Part shown: in pieces, positions 1-13,189 of the stretch
Layout: the number at the start of each line of letters is the position of its first letter
Position numbering within the stretch: the first letter of the stretch is position 1
Assembly: GCF_020520425.1 (NCBI RefSeq)
Contig: NC_079487.1
Location: forward strand, 132,826,385 to 132,890,384
Direction: 5' to 3'
Length of the DNA stretch: 64,000 nt
From: Spinacia oleracea
Lineage: Eukaryota; Streptophyta; Magnoliopsida; Caryophyllales; Amaranthaceae
Notes under the pieces: generated by a model
Seen by the model: the letters and a program-made list of their open reading frames with translations, nothing else
What the model was told of the DNA's origin: nothing
The model's database searches: none
Made by a program: the position numbers and the translations under genes

Positions 1-2003
1 TAATCTGTAATTGGCTCTTTTAAACCACTGGTATATCTGTGCATTTCATATATTCAAAATTCAGCCCAGTCGGTAAATTTCCTTCCCCATTCTTATCCTA
101 CTCTGGCCGCGAGTTGAATAATCATGGCATAGATACGTTAAATTTGAGAGAGAGTCTACTAATTCTACCCAAATCCGACTCCAATTGGTCTTCGGACATT
201 AATGCACAACAATTGAAGTGCAATTATAGTATTATACTATCTATACCCGTTCTTGAGCATTTCAATTACCTCTTAAAACATCATGACCAATAAACGCAAG
301 TAGAACTAATTGGGTTTTGGGACTACTTTCAATTAACCAAAAACTACCATTAATTACCAACACAACAGGAGAAGCAAAGCAATCAATTCACCCCCTCACA
401 TGAGGGGTTCCACTCATGCTAAATGCAAGAAAGCAAAAGAAACTAATTGAAATAGACATCAAATTCATCCTATTGAAATTGGAAGTTTTGAAACAACAAA
501 GTAGTTAACTAGTTCAAGGAAAGAGAAACTAAAACCTCCAACAATTATAGAGCTAAGTTTTATCAGGAGAGTTCTCCAAAGTGGCAAATTCTATTCTATG
601 GAACTCTATAAAGTGAACTTCCAATAGTTATGAAGTTAGGGAAAAACAGAACAAAGAAGCCTATTTATACAAAGAGAGAGAGGGAGTTCCCGCAATGAGG
701 AAACCGTCCCCATTTAAGTCGCATTCTTCACAGACATGGCCTGTTGACACGTACTGAGACAGTCGTGTCTGAAAACCACAAGGCAAGCAAAGAATGCATA
801 TGCAAAGCTAAATGCACCTAGGTAGGGCGTAAAACATTTTCCGGGAAAACAGTTTTCCTCTATTTCCAATCTTACATTGTTTGGTTTGCGAAGGAGTGTA
901 AAACCATTTTCCCTAGGAGTAAAGTTGCTTTCCCAATGATGGATGGAAACCATTTTTCCTTCAAAATGAAGGGAAAACTGTTTTCCTTCCTTTTGCCTTA
1001 TCTCTCGTGTACACTCTTCTCACTACTTGCTTACTTTTACCTTTCATTTTCCTTTTGTTTCTTCATTCTTCTTACATGAAACCAAACAACGGAAAACTAA
1101 TTTTGGAATTGTGTTTTCCATTGTAAATTGTTTTCATGAAAATCATTTTACACTGAAAATGTTTTACACCCAACCAAACGGAGCCTTAATGTTACTTAAA
1201 TGCAAATAAGGAGGGAGAATGATCTAGGAAAACCCAAGGAAAAAGAAGGATGTGCAATAAAATGACTTGTAAAGTTGCTTTGAAATAACCCTCTTAGTCC
1301 TGGATCTTGAATATTTTCACGCTCGTGTAATATACTTTTTATTTTATTTTCTGCAGATCCAGGGCTATGATATCAAAGAACTGTTGCAGTAGGGAAACAG
1401 ATCAACTATACCATGACTTTAAAGCCAATTCCAACCTCAACTCACGATGCCCTAGTTTTTCGATCTGTGGGTTCAACATGTTTCTTAGATCCTGTTATGT
1501 TGTGAGACTATTAGGCAGCCACTATTTTTATTCAAGCTACAATCTGTAAATGGACAAGTAGATACTGCAATGAAGTCGGGGTTTACATGAAATTTTCATG
1601 GTGGTAGCCACATATTTTGCTCTTTTGATGTAATGCTATGAGTCTATGACATATTGACATGGGATTATCAGTTATGAACTTTAATCAGAGTTTATATTTT
1701 ACCTATTTGTTTTATCGGTAACTAACCGGATTTCTGGTAAGGGTAAACAAAATTTCATTAGAAACAACCTTGTTGTATCGTAGACCTGATCAAACAGCGG
1801 GCCAGGCCGGGTTTGGGCTGGGCCTATGCATAAAAAATCAGCCCGCTATGTTCGCTTGAGCCGGGCCAAGGTGATAAAATGCATTTTTATGAAAGTTTGA
1901 GAATTTTAGGTGGTAAAACACAAATTCGGATTTTTGTAGGTGCTAAAACAAAAAATTTCCAAGATATAATAATTATTTATTAATTGGTTAATTGATTTTA
2001 CAG
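1..2003. other. Transposon-rich stretch, possibly a long SDH intron
   Basis: I see no convincing exon here. If the sorbitol dehydrogenase gene to the right is whole, its missing 5' exons lie left of the window and this is intron. Positions ~810-1195 hold a MITE-like element rich in the GGAAAACAGTTTTCC motif and ending in CCAACCAAACGGAGCC; a relative lies at 59395-59752. Positions ~1788-1880 hold a piece starting TAGACCTGATCAAACAGC with GGGCCGGGTT-type text, matching the left end of hAT-like elements, without a visible right end. Confidence 0.4.
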
Positions 2004-3322
2004 ATTGTGCACCCAGCAAGTTTATGCTTCAAACTACCTGATAACCTGAGTTTGGAAGAAGGAGCAATGTGTGAACCACTAAGCGTTGGTGTTTACGGTT
2101 GCCGTCGTGCCGAGGTCGGGGCAGAGACAACAGTTTTGATCATCGGAGCAGGACCAATTGGTTTAGTTACACTGTTGTCAGCCAAGGCTTTTGGAGCACC
2201 AAGGATAATAGTAGCTGATGTTGATGAACATCGTTTGTCTGTTGCTAAAAGTCTTGGTGCTTATGCTGTTGTCAAAGTTTCTACTAATAAGGATGATGTT
2301 GCTTCAGAAGTTGAGAAACTTAAGAAAGCAATGGGAAAAGACATTGATGTTACTCTTGATTGTGCTGGTTTTGAAAAAACTGTCTCAACTGCTTTTGGTG
2401 CTACTCGTAATGGTGGCAAAGTTTGCTTAATTGGGATGGGTCATTCCATCATGACTGTTCCCTTAACCCCTGCTGCCTCAAGGTAAAAAAGAGTTCAAAT
2501 AAATAGATTTAATTGATAAATTGTTTTTTATCACCTAAAAAAAATTAACAAATTGTTTTTTACCACTTAAAAAATAAAAATTGTCTTTTACCACCTAAAA
2601 ATGGTTATGGGTTCGAGGGTTGGTACGACCGTAGTTTCAAATCTGTCTAAAAAAAATTAAATAACTTTTTTTTTTCCATCTAAAAATAAAGGATGGAAAC
2701 ATTATGCGATCTCATTTCAACGACTATATTTTTTTATTTCCCTTCTCTTCTCCTAAATTACCATTTTCCTTTATTTTTAGGTCATAAAAAACATTTTTTA
2801 TTTTTTAAGGTTGTAAAAAACAATTTGTGAAATTTTTAAGGTGATAAAAAAAAAATTAACCAGATTTAAAAGAGTTAAAATAAATAAATAGATTGAAATT
2901 AGCTAATTTGTACTTATTTATTTACTTCCAAAAAGACAATTTTTATTTTATTTTTAGGTCATAAAAAACATTTTTTATTTTTTATGGTGGTAAAAAACAA
3001 TTTGTGAAAATTTTAAGGTGATAAAAAAAAATTAACCAGATTTAAAAGAGTTAAATAAATAAATAGATTGATTTAACTAGCTATTTTGTATTTATTTACT
3101 GATTTATTTTTGTTTATTTCAGGGAGGTAGATGTATTGGGAGTTTTCCGGTACAAGAATACATGGGAACAATGCTTGGAGTTTATTAGTAGCGGAAAGAT
3201 TGATGTGAAGCCACTAATAAGTAATAACTCACAGGTTTGGATTCACACAAGAAGAGGTTGTGGAGGCATTTGAAACTAGCGCACGTGGTGGCAATGCAAT
3301 TAAAGTCATGTTCAATCTATAA
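2004..3322 (+). pseudogene. Sorbitol (L-iditol/polyol) dehydrogenase, 3' exons, frameshifted near the end
   Basis: Medium-chain dehydrogenase that oxidises sorbitol and related polyols with NAD. Two exons are readable: 2004-2482, preceded by TTTTACAG and ending CAAG|GTAAAA, and 3123-3322. The first starts at VHPASLCFKLPDNLSLEEG, carries the Rossmann glycine motif GAGPIG and ends PLTPAAS. The second continues REVDVLGVFRYKNTW to the usual C-terminus GGNAIKVMFNL-stop. Between KPLI and the expected THRFGF there is a 7-base insertion (AGTAATA), so the frame in phase with exon 1 ends early after ISNNSQVWIHTRRGCGG, losing about the last 33 residues. The N-terminal zinc-binding half is not in the window, so the gene is either truncated or extends left. 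The 640-bp intron is full of MITE sequence. Family assignment is sure; whether the locus is dead or makes a shortened enzyme is open. Confidence 0.8.
2509..3100. mobile_element. MITE-like repeat with tandem ACCACCTAAAAA units, partly duplicated
   Basis: Inside the SDH intron. The left part has several copies of TTGTTTTTTACCACCT; the right part has the inverted form AGGTGGTAAAAAACAA. The right arm and flank (about 2772-2930) are repeated directly at about 2948-3100. The same family lies at 14289-14665. Borders are approximate. Confidence 0.5.
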
Positions 3323-3386
3323 GATTTACATTGATTATGGAGATGCGGAGACTCAATTAAATATAATTAAATATGTTATAGGTTTA

Positions 3387-3895
3387 ACAATTTTTAGTTC
3401 AATAATTAACCTTTTAAGGTTATATATTTTCTAGTTTTTCAGACAATTTTTAGTTCAATAATTAACCTTTTAAGGTTATAGTAGTATATTTTTCTAGTTT
3501 TTTAGATGTGTTCTCCGTTTCTCCTATGGAAGTTACGGAAGTTGATTTCTTTTGTTAGTAATTTGATTCTCTTTTCCATATTTCTCAATCAACTTAATTG
3601 CGTTTCAATTTTTTGTTAAATAGTTTGTTAGTAATTTGATTCTCTTTTCCATATCTCTCAATAAACTTAACAGCATTTAAATTTTTTTGTTAAATAATTT
3701 ATACACAGACTGGTAGCAAACTGGCTAACCAAGAATAAAAAGTTGATACACCATTACGAAGTACTCGTGTACATCAATTCTTATTCGAGAACATTGTGAA
3801 ACAATTACCATAATCGAAAATATTACGGAGTACTCCCATACATTAATTCTTATTCTGAGAACATTGCGAAACAATTACCATAACCGGAAACATGT
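3387..3895. repeat. Three consecutive two-copy tandem duplications
   Basis: Just 3' of the SDH stop: a ~56-bp unit beginning ACAATTTTTAGTTCAATAAT at 3387 and 3443; a ~73-bp unit beginning GTTAGTAATTTGATTCTC at 3554 and 3627; and a ~69-bp unit including AATTCTTATTC-GAGAACATTG at about 3772 and 3840. Each pair is diverged by a few changes. Confidence 0.75.
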
Positions 3896-3907
3896 TCGGA
3901 GTAAAAA

Positions 3908-5732
3908 TTATCCTTTGTTGGCATCCCCAACTTTTCCAATCCTCAAATAAATAGGAAATTTCAAAACCTTTTCATTTCCTCCATCTCCTATATTCCAAGC
4001 ATGCTTGAATTTGTCCATCACTTCATCAGTCAAAAGTTCTATACCTTTCTCCTTTGCAGTATTATACGCAGACCACGACCTTATATACATCATATAATCG
4101 TCAAAAGTCATCACCTTTTCAACCTTGAACTCAAATGGACCCGTATGATCCAACCCGTGTAATGGCTCAAACGGGAAGTAAATATCTCTATATTTGTTAT
4201 CCACAAGTTTTCGGGCTTCCTCCCAGTATGGGCCTGAATCATTTTTGTAAAAAGGCCCAAAGACCGCGTCCACTTCATCATTGATCTCGGGAACTGTGTA
4301 GCACCAGGCCGCAATGACCCCGTTGGGCTTCTTTAAGGCCCACTTGACCAAGTCAAAGAATTTGGGAAGGTCAAACCAGTGCATTGCTTGTGCAATTGTT
4401 ACCAAGTCCAAGGTTGATTGAGAGGCTACATTTTGTTGGAGTTCTTCAATAGACATGGTGGGAGAAGTATGTTGGTACTTCACATTTGGAATTTGGGGTG
4501 CAAAATCTAGTTGCTTTTGGCTTGTGTCTGTGCCTATCACATTCTTGTAGATCTTTGCTAACTGGGAAAAAAAAAACGCGTATAATGGATCATTAGGCCT
4601 TAATTTTTTTCGAATTTTACTCGTTTCTAGAATTGTTTATGTTTAGATTAAACTACAATCCACACATCTAATTACTCGTATTTGACCAAATAATGATGTC
4701 AATTTCTAGTGGCCTAATGCGTACTCATTAGTCATTACTACTCGTATAATCGGACTATTAACATCATATTTGTATGGAATGTAATCTGAAGCAGAAAATT
4801 TGATACTAGGCTCTTACCATCAACGTAATTTCCACACTTCATACAGTCCATAGTACCATCTAGGCACATACTTCATATGAACATACTTCCGTACTATATA
4901 AAATGATATAAGCCTTGAATTATGTGCAATTTCAAAGAGATTTCATGGGATCTCTCTGGCTTAGCTTGTATCATTTTGCATAAGTATATGTAAATGGTGA
5001 AAGCTTTGAAATTTTTGAGTTTTAAGTCAAATTTCATAGTCAAATTTCATATACTACCTCCGTTCCTAAAAGTTCTTTACATTTTCCGTTTTAGTCCGTT
5101 TCTAAAAGTTCTTTACACTCTACGTTATTCAATTTTTACTCTTATTTGGCCCACCGTAACTTATCCAATCACAATACTTTAGTATTAATTTTCACCCACT
5201 CACATTGTTGGACAATTTATAGCCACTCATTTTCCATTTGTTACCCCATCATCACATGTTCACCAAAATTCCTTAATTGCCCACTCACAATACTTTAATA
5301 TTAATTTTCACCCACTCACATTGTTGGACAATTTATAGTCATTCATTTTCCATTTATTATCCATTATTACATGTTCACCAAAATTCCTTAATTATCGTGC
5401 AAATAATAAGCGTAAAGATCATTTAGGAACGGATATAGTATGACTTTAAGTATTAATTGTAGTTCATTTCAAATGGCTCATGCATGGTACAACTCCAAAG
5501 GAACAAATTAATTTATGGATAAAAACATGAATAGCTAAATTAAGAATGAATTAAGAAAAGGAAAAGAAAAGGAAGAGCTGACCGGAGGTATAGCTTGACC
5601 GCTGCCCGTGCCTACATCCCAAGCAAGATCATGAGATTCAGTTCTTGAGGCAATGAATTCAAACAACTCCGTCGAGTATGTTGGCCTCGCATTTGCGTAT
5701 TGTTGTGCTTGCTTTATAAACAAATCAGCCAT
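3908..5732 (-). CDS. SAM-dependent methyltransferase, type 11-like, two exons
   Basis: Exon 1 is 5583-5732 and exon 2 is 3908-4561, giving 267 aa, the normal length for this plant family of small cytosolic methyltransferases of unknown substrate. Exon 1 starts MADLFIKQAQQYANARPTY and contains the SAM-binding motif I, WDVGTGSGQA. Exon 2 continues LAKIYKNVIGTDTSQKQL (acidic motif), then LDLVTIAQAMHWFDLPKFF, and ends KVGDANKG. The donor CCTCCG|GTCAGC and acceptor TTTCCCAG|TTAGC join in phase 0. The ~1-kb intron carries a Stowaway MITE at 5054-5438. The frame is open throughout. The ATG is the first Met before the conserved YxxxRP segment. The 3' end sits 586 bp from the oppositely oriented SDH stop. 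Confidence 0.88.
5054..5438. mobile_element. Stowaway-like MITE in methyltransferase intron
   Basis: Ends CTACCTCCGTTCCTAAAAG and GATCATTTAGGAACGGATATAG form imperfect terminal inverted repeats, flanked by TA on both sides (5052-5053, 5439-5440). About 115 bp of the interior, including CCACTCACATTGTTGGACAA, is tandemly duplicated. Confidence 0.8.
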
Positions 5733-5949
5733 TGTCTTTATGGTTACTTAGATTAATGTCAAGATCGATTATTTTACAGATTTATAGAGATAGAGATAAT
5801 ATGGAATCAGATGAGATAAAAGAGGAGAGGACAAATTGGAATTGAGATGTTAAGGCCATCATTGACGTCATCCATGATGATTTTACTCTAATTATTCGAA
5901 TAGCTTCCAAATATTGATTCTTCTACTTCTTTCCGAGTTCAATTCATAA

Positions 5950-6337
5950 GTGGAGCGTTAAACTCCGCTCTACTATTAGTCTATTACTAACCCGTCCTAT
6001 TAAATGTTCTGACTACCCTTACTATATTTATCATGGTAGGAGCTCAAACAGAAAAAGTCACCACCATGGTGGAAGCTCAAAATGAAGAAGTCTCCTTAAG
6101 TTTTGTCGGACCCTCGACGGAGTGGTGGCAGCCGGTTTTGAGTCCACCGGAGTTTTTTCCGTCGAAAGTCTAGTGGCCGCCGAAATGGGTCAGATGGTTG
6201 TTGAGAAGGTTGAAGGTAAAAAGTTTCTTTGGTGGGTGAAAGATAAAAGTAAAAAGTGAAGGATAAATATTACGAGGGGTAGTTAGGACATTTAATAAGG
6301 CGGGTGAGTAATGGTGGGGCATGGTTTAGTAAACCCC
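5950..6337. mobile_element. Non-autonomous TIR element with 8-bp target duplication
   Basis: An 8-bp direct repeat ATTCATAA flanks the element at 5942-5949 and 6338-6345. Long imperfect inverted ends contain ACTAACCCGTCCTATTAAAT and TTAATAAGGCGGGTGAGTAA. An 8-bp duplication suggests the hAT superfamily, but the ends are not the classical CAGGG type. Confidence 0.65.
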
Positions 6338-6522
6338 ATTCATAATGACTAGTCTTCATATGTACTCTATGCGTGCAAAGATATATGGAGTACTAGAAAA
6401 GTAAAATTATTTGTAAGGAAAAGTTATTTGTAGAATTTCTCCAAAGAAAAAAGTAAACATTAAAATAATTGCAATACGAATTTTTATTACAAAGTAACAA
6501 ATTTATTTTGGTCGTAATTAAC

Positions 6523-7200
6523 TACTCCATCCGTTCTCGATTATTAGTTCCTTTTACACCATACGAAAGAGCGAAAACAAAATCCCAAACCAAAAGCAGC
6601 CAACTCTAACAGAAACTTCCCATTCAGCCATTCTTGAATGGAGTACTCAAAAGTCAACCATGTGTTTACCCTTGACAAATTACACTGTAAAACTACTTGC
6701 CACTGTCTGCACTGGAAAACAAAACCCAGCACAACATCTTTTCCCCAAACAAACATAAAACCACCGGTACAACCAAATGAAATGCCTCCCCAATATTTAA
6801 TTAACCTCTTCACATCCCCACAAATCAATCTCAGAATTAAGGAAAGCAGATATTTGGCTGTGGGCCAGGACAAGGCGCGACCAAGCACGAAAAAAGCCCA
6901 ACCCGACACAGGTACAAAAAAAGCACAGCACAAGCACGAGGTCATGGGCCAGGCCTGGGCCAATTTTTTTGGAAAAAGCACAAGACACAGCACACTAAAT
7001 TCAGTAAAACTATGCTTAGCCACTGTGGCTCGACCCGGCCCAGCAAAAAGCCCATGGGCCTGGGACATGTTTTGAACTTTTCAACCGGCCCAACCAGGCA
7101 CGAAGGTGAGTCAGCCTGTCTTGGGCCCTGCCCGTTCAGGCCCACAGCACGTGGGCTCAGCACAAAGCCCAGCCCAGCCCACGGCCATCTTTAACTACAG
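6523..7200. repeat. Stowaway end plus GGGCC-rich transposon fragment
   Basis: At about 6523 a single Stowaway-type end (TACTCCATCCGTTCTCG) is seen without a partner. Positions ~6850-7200 are built of GTGGGCC, GGCCCAGG and GCACGA words typical of a repeat class seen elsewhere in the window (10.65, 18.9, 52.4 and 55.05 kb). Open frames across it are by-products of the repetitive text. Confidence 0.45.
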
Positions 7201-7425
7201 AACACGATTGATGTCAAATAAAAGCACGATGGAGCATTCATGGTAATGACAACTGTACAAGGAACGCGATGCATCAGAGAACAAAATTCTTGAACCACTA
7301 CGATCCAGCAGTACAAAGAAAACTACAAAAATGGTAAAAACTCCTTTTTACTAGTAATTCAACTTAACCCTAATGGGGAAAGGCTAAAAGATGGAACAGA
7401 AGTTTAGGATAAATTCGAACAGAAG

Positions 7426-9384
<1,959 letters not shown>

Positions 9385-9485
9385 TTCGTAGGAGTGCAGC
9401 AGCCGACGACACCAGAGCGGGCGAGGATGTGAAAAATGTAGAGAAGAACGGAATAAAAACCCTAATGCAGGTTTATAAATAAATA
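9385..9485 (-). promoter_or_regulatory. RPL11 leader and core promoter with telo-box and TATA
   Basis: Reading the minus strand, a TATA-like ATTTATAAA (9472-9480) is followed closely by a telo-box, AAACCCTAA on the plus strand at 9457-9465, and then a pyrimidine-rich leader up to the ATG. Telo-boxes near the TATA box are a known hallmark of plant ribosomal-protein promoters. The transcription start is inferred, not seen. Confidence 0.65.
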
Positions 9486-9507
9486 TCAATTATCATCAAA
9501 ATATAAT

Positions 9508-9562
9508 TTATAAATATTTTTCAAATAAAAAATAATTAATGATGGATAAATTTGTTATTGAT
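9508..9562. repeat. ~55-bp sequence shared with the eIF4A upstream region
   Basis: This segment, with AAATAAAAAATAATTAAT and GGATAAATTTGTTATTGAT, recurs at 50480-50535 with only a few differences. It lies just upstream of the RPL11 promoter here and a few hundred bp upstream of the eIF4A leader there. Confidence 0.7.
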
Positions 9563-9691
9563 TTTCAGTGTGTTTCTCATTTAAAACAACTATATTATAT
9601 CCCATAAGACCCATACACGGATATTTTTAAAATTATTATTTGATCATATTTTTTATAAATATTTCTCCCCTTAAAGTTAATTTCATAATTA

Positions 9692-9997
9692 CTCCCTCCG
9701 TCCCGGAATACTCGACCCGGTTTGACCGGCACAGAGTTTAAGGGACTTGAATTGACTTATTTAATTTAATAGGTATTAGTTGATAGTGGGGTATTATTTT
9801 AATGTAGTTAGTGGGAAATGAGAGTAGGTGTTGAATTTTTAATTATTTTTTGTATGGAGTAGGGGGTAGGTGGGTTAATAGGGATGGAGTGAGAAATAAT
9901 ATTATATTGTTAGAGTATTTCCATTTTTAGAAACAGGTCAAGTATTAAGAGACGGCCTGATAAGGAAAACAGGTCAAGTATTCCGGGACGGAGGGAG
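9692..9997. mobile_element. Stowaway MITE
   Basis: Terminal inverted repeats CTCCCTCCGTCCCGGAATAC and GTATTCCGGGACGGAGGGAG are perfect over 20 bp, with TA on each side. The CTCCCTCCGT start is the Stowaway (Tc1/mariner) signature. The near-identity of the ends suggests a young copy. Confidence 0.95.
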
Positions 9998-10639
9998 TAA
10001 TAAATTTTGAACATATTCATTTAATTATCGATTATGAAAATTTTGTCCTACATAAATTCAGAACAACTTCAATGATTACAAAATGGACCTGCTCACAAAA
10101 AAAATGAGCATGTGAGCAAGTAGTCAACCATTGATACAACAATGACATAAAGAGCTGTTAAAACCTTGCACCTATTTTTGACTACGTAGGTCAAAAAAAA
10201 TATAGCTCAAATAAATAAATTATTTAAATTAAATATTACAGCGAGCTACAAAGTATTGTAGCACACCAATTAGATAATTTGTAGTTTTAATCTATTATAG
10301 TTAGAAATTTGATGCGACAAACTTAACTACAGCATCTTGTAGTTCACCATTGGAGTTGCTCTTATATGCTTAATATTCTAATTTGATCAAAATATTAAAA
10401 TGTAAAGTAAATATATTTTTCATTATTGGTATACTTATTTGACTAAATGATCTCCAAAACAAATACTCCGTATTAATCAATAAATCCATTATTTATTAAA
10501 ATTAGTGCTTATTTAATTTTCTTTTTTTGGTCATAAGTTATGCGTGATAAAAACTGATCATATGTTTTGGAAATAAGTGTAGCTACGTATGTAACCTTTT
10601 TCTTTTCCTTAATTATCATGCATAATATTAGACGGTGAA

Positions 10640-10812
10640 TTTTTAATAGTTAATAATTTTCACCCGGACCCGGTTCACCCGCGGATGATGGATAAACGGA
10701 TTGCGGGTGACGGATGGACCGGGTGGACCGGGTGGAGCAAATGGAAGCGAGTGATAGATGCAGGTGATGCTCAGCCCGACCCAAATCCCACTCATTTTCA
10801 TCCCTAATCCAT
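10640..10812. repeat. hAT-like fragment of GGGTGACGGATGG text
   Basis: Ends in CATTTTCATCCCTAA, the complement of a TTAGGGATGAAAATG terminus, and is composed of ACCCGG, GGATGA and CCGGGTGG words. No matching left end or target duplication is visible. Confidence 0.45.
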
Positions 10813-10955
10813 ACCCGACGTTGGGCATAGACGAGAAATGCGACAGTATAAGGCTCAAGACCGAAAGGTGCCCAAAATCTTAATTGGTCCACAAACTTAT
10901 TGAACATATAATAAATGATGCGCTCAATGGTTATTGTGACAATTATAAAGTCATA

Positions 10956-11314
10956 CTGCCTCCGAATCTAAATATTATTCCCGTTTTCTTTTTTAGTGTC
11001 CCAAAATAATCTTCCCATTTCTTTTATTTCCTTTTTAATCTCTTCCTTGTAATTTTAGCTTTGTAATTCTATTGGTTTATCAATAAAAAATCTTGTAGTC
11101 TAATTGGTTGGTTTAACTTTGGATGGATTAATGAGTTGACATTTTTATTCCTTAAATTCTATTGGTTCAACTATTTTGTTTTCTTGTGAAAATGGAATCA
11201 AAAAGCAACAATTCCCCATAAAACTACATTAATAATATTTAATTTTATAATGTTTTTTTTCCTTAATAACCGCGTAAAATGACAAACGGGAATAACATTT
11301 AGGTTCGGAGGGAG
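10956..11314. mobile_element. Stowaway MITE
   Basis: Ends CTGCCTCCGAATCTAAAT and ACATTTAGGTTCGGAGGGAG pair as terminal inverted repeats; TA flanks both ends (10954-10955 and 11315-11316). The AT-rich interior has no coding potential. Confidence 0.9.
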
Positions 11315-11652
11315 TACTTCACTCTGGTCACAGCCTCACAGGTTTGACTCTAGCATATTTTTGAAAAAAAAAAATTGTTTTTGATGTGTTTCTTTTCCAT
11401 ATATAACTGCCACGTAAGCTTGCATGGGTTGGTAGTAATTTAATTTACTCCACTTTTTATTTTTACTAATATTCTATTCACACAATTCACTCCCATTTTT
11501 TAAACATTTTATATTACTCAATACTTATTTATAAACATTGATATTCAAATTAAGAATTGAAAATATTTAGGAACATAGAATCTCATTTTAAACTTTATTT
11601 CCCTTTTAGCGAGTTAAATATAGGTTCTAGTAGTAAATATTTTTCTTATATA

Positions 11653-11920
11653 CTTCCTCCGTCCCATTATACTCGTTACACTTTTTTCCAACCCAGTTTA
11701 GGAAAGTTTTATTATATTTTAATAGATGTCCTTTTTCTCACTTTGGCTCACCACACAAATATTTTAATTTCAATTTTCCAATCTTTCAATATAAAAATAT
11801 CATACATTATCTTTTTAATATTAAAATACCCCGCTAACTTCCATCACAACTACTTTTTAATAAAATTACATTAAACTGTGTGCCCAAAATAGTGTAACGA
11901 CTAGCCTACGACGGAGGGAG
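11653..11920. mobile_element. Stowaway MITE
   Basis: Ends CTTCCTCCGTCCCATTATAC and ACTAGCCTACGACGGAGGGAG are inverted partners, with TA on each side. TTACAC/GTGTAA extends the pairing inward. Confidence 0.9.
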
Positions 11921-12198
11921 TAGTATATTGTGAATATTTTAGTTGTTTATATTCTTAATCAAAATAGCATTGTGTTTATAGAAGATGATCATATAGTATA
12001 AGAGTAAATTAAATGTATACAAATGTATATATCATCTTTTCATAATTTGTAAAACTATATTTTCTCACTTTTGGTAATTAATGTAATTCAAACATACATA
12101 CTACTTATTGCGTAGTGTTTTTGTTGAAAAATAAAAAATTAATTAAAATTGAAATTTTGAACAAGGCCAAGGCGAAACAAGGTTAGGATCGGGGATGC

Positions 12199-12445
12199 TT
12201 AGATCCCATTAAAACCAGAGGTTTCTAACCCTAAAACACGTTTGAATCGAAGCTATAACCCGATAAATCTATTGACATCAAACTAACTAACTAACATAGA
12301 GGAAGGAGGGAGATGAGAGAGAAAACGACCATTTCGGTAGAATTGCAGCAGCCGACGAGACGAGAGATGGAGAGGGTGTGAGAAATGCAGAGATGAATAA
12401 AAACCCTAATTTGAGTTGAGCCGACTAGGTTTATAGGTTGATTGG
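12199..12445 (-). pseudogene. Duplicated RPL11 promoter, leader and ATG exon
   Basis: This block is clearly homologous to 9259-9485. Shared text includes TTAGATCCC, CCAGAGGTTT, CTAAAACACG, ACATAGAGGAAGGAGG, GATGAGAGAGAAAA, GCAGCAGCCGACGA and the telo-box AAACCCTAA (12401-12409). The copy keeps the leader and the start codon (12330-12332, minus strand), but the bases after ATG are GTCG rather than GTAA, so the donor is weakened, and no further RPL11 exon follows. It has ~50 bp absent from the parent and lacks ~45 bp present there. It is a 5'-end duplicate, either the stub of a deleted tandem gene or a captured piece. It could still fire as a promoter on the minus strand. Confidence 0.8.
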
Positions 12446-12577
12446 GAAAATATGGGTTTGGGTTGTAATGACAATTTGACCCTATTTCTTTGTTTTGTTG
12501 GGTTGCAATGTATTGGACTGGCCCAACTCGTATACAGGAACATTAAACTTTTTGATTCAAATTTTCATGTATTTGTT

Positions 12578-12580
<3 letters not shown>

Positions 12581-12656
<76 letters not shown>
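12581..12656. repeat. (TA)n microsatellite
   Basis: Uninterrupted TA repeat of about 75 bp, directly left of the 51-bp minisatellite. A shorter ATATAT run closes the right side at 13131-13145. Confidence 0.98.
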
Positions 12657-12659
<3 letters not shown>

Positions 12660-13130
12660 GGCCCTGCCCTTGCTTACCTTTCTTGGGTCTTGCTTACCTT
12701 GTATGGGGCATGTCGTTCCCTTGCTTACCTTTCTTGGGTCATGCCTTGCCTTGCTTGGGCCATGTCGTGCCCTTGCTTACCTTTCTTGGGTCATGCTTAC
12801 CTTGCTTGGGCCATGTCGTGCCCTTGCTTACCTTTCTTGGGTCATGCCTACCTTGCTTGGGCCATGTCGTGCCCTTGCTTACCTTTCTTGGGTCATGCCT
12901 TGCCTTGCTTGGGCCTTGTCGTGCCCTTGCTTACCTTTCTTGGGTCATGCTTACCTTGCTTGGGCCATGTCGTGCCCTTGCTTACCTTTCTTGGGTCATG
13001 CCTTACCTTGCTTGGGTCATGCTTACCTTTCTTGGGTCATGCTTTGCCTTGCTTGGGCCATGTCGTGCCCTTGCTTACCTTTCTTGGGTCTTGCTTACCT
13101 TGCTTGGGCCATGTCGTGCCCTTGCTTACA
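12657..13130. repeat. 51-bp GC-rich minisatellite
   Basis: Units built of TTGCTTGGGCCATGTCGTG, CCCTTGCTTACC and TTTCTTGGGTCATGC repeat with starts at 12751, 12802, 12853, 12905, 12956 and 13008, a period of 51-52 bp, plus shorter partial units at both ends. Because 51 is divisible by three, all three plus frames stay open for long runs; these open frames are a repeat artefact. Copies differ by only a few bases, so the array is recent or homogenised. Confidence 0.93.
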
Positions 13131-13189
13131 TATATATATATATATGGATGTCGATTGTATGACTCTTTATAATTAGCTCTGCGTGCAGT

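Noticed and set aside
6544-7194. Several open frames of 60-174 codons on both strands
   Set aside because: They lie in GGGCC-rich transposon text, overlap each other on both strands and resemble no protein.
12452-13176. Three overlapping 170-236-codon open frames
   Set aside because: They run through the TA microsatellite and the 51-bp minisatellite; openness follows from a period divisible by three.
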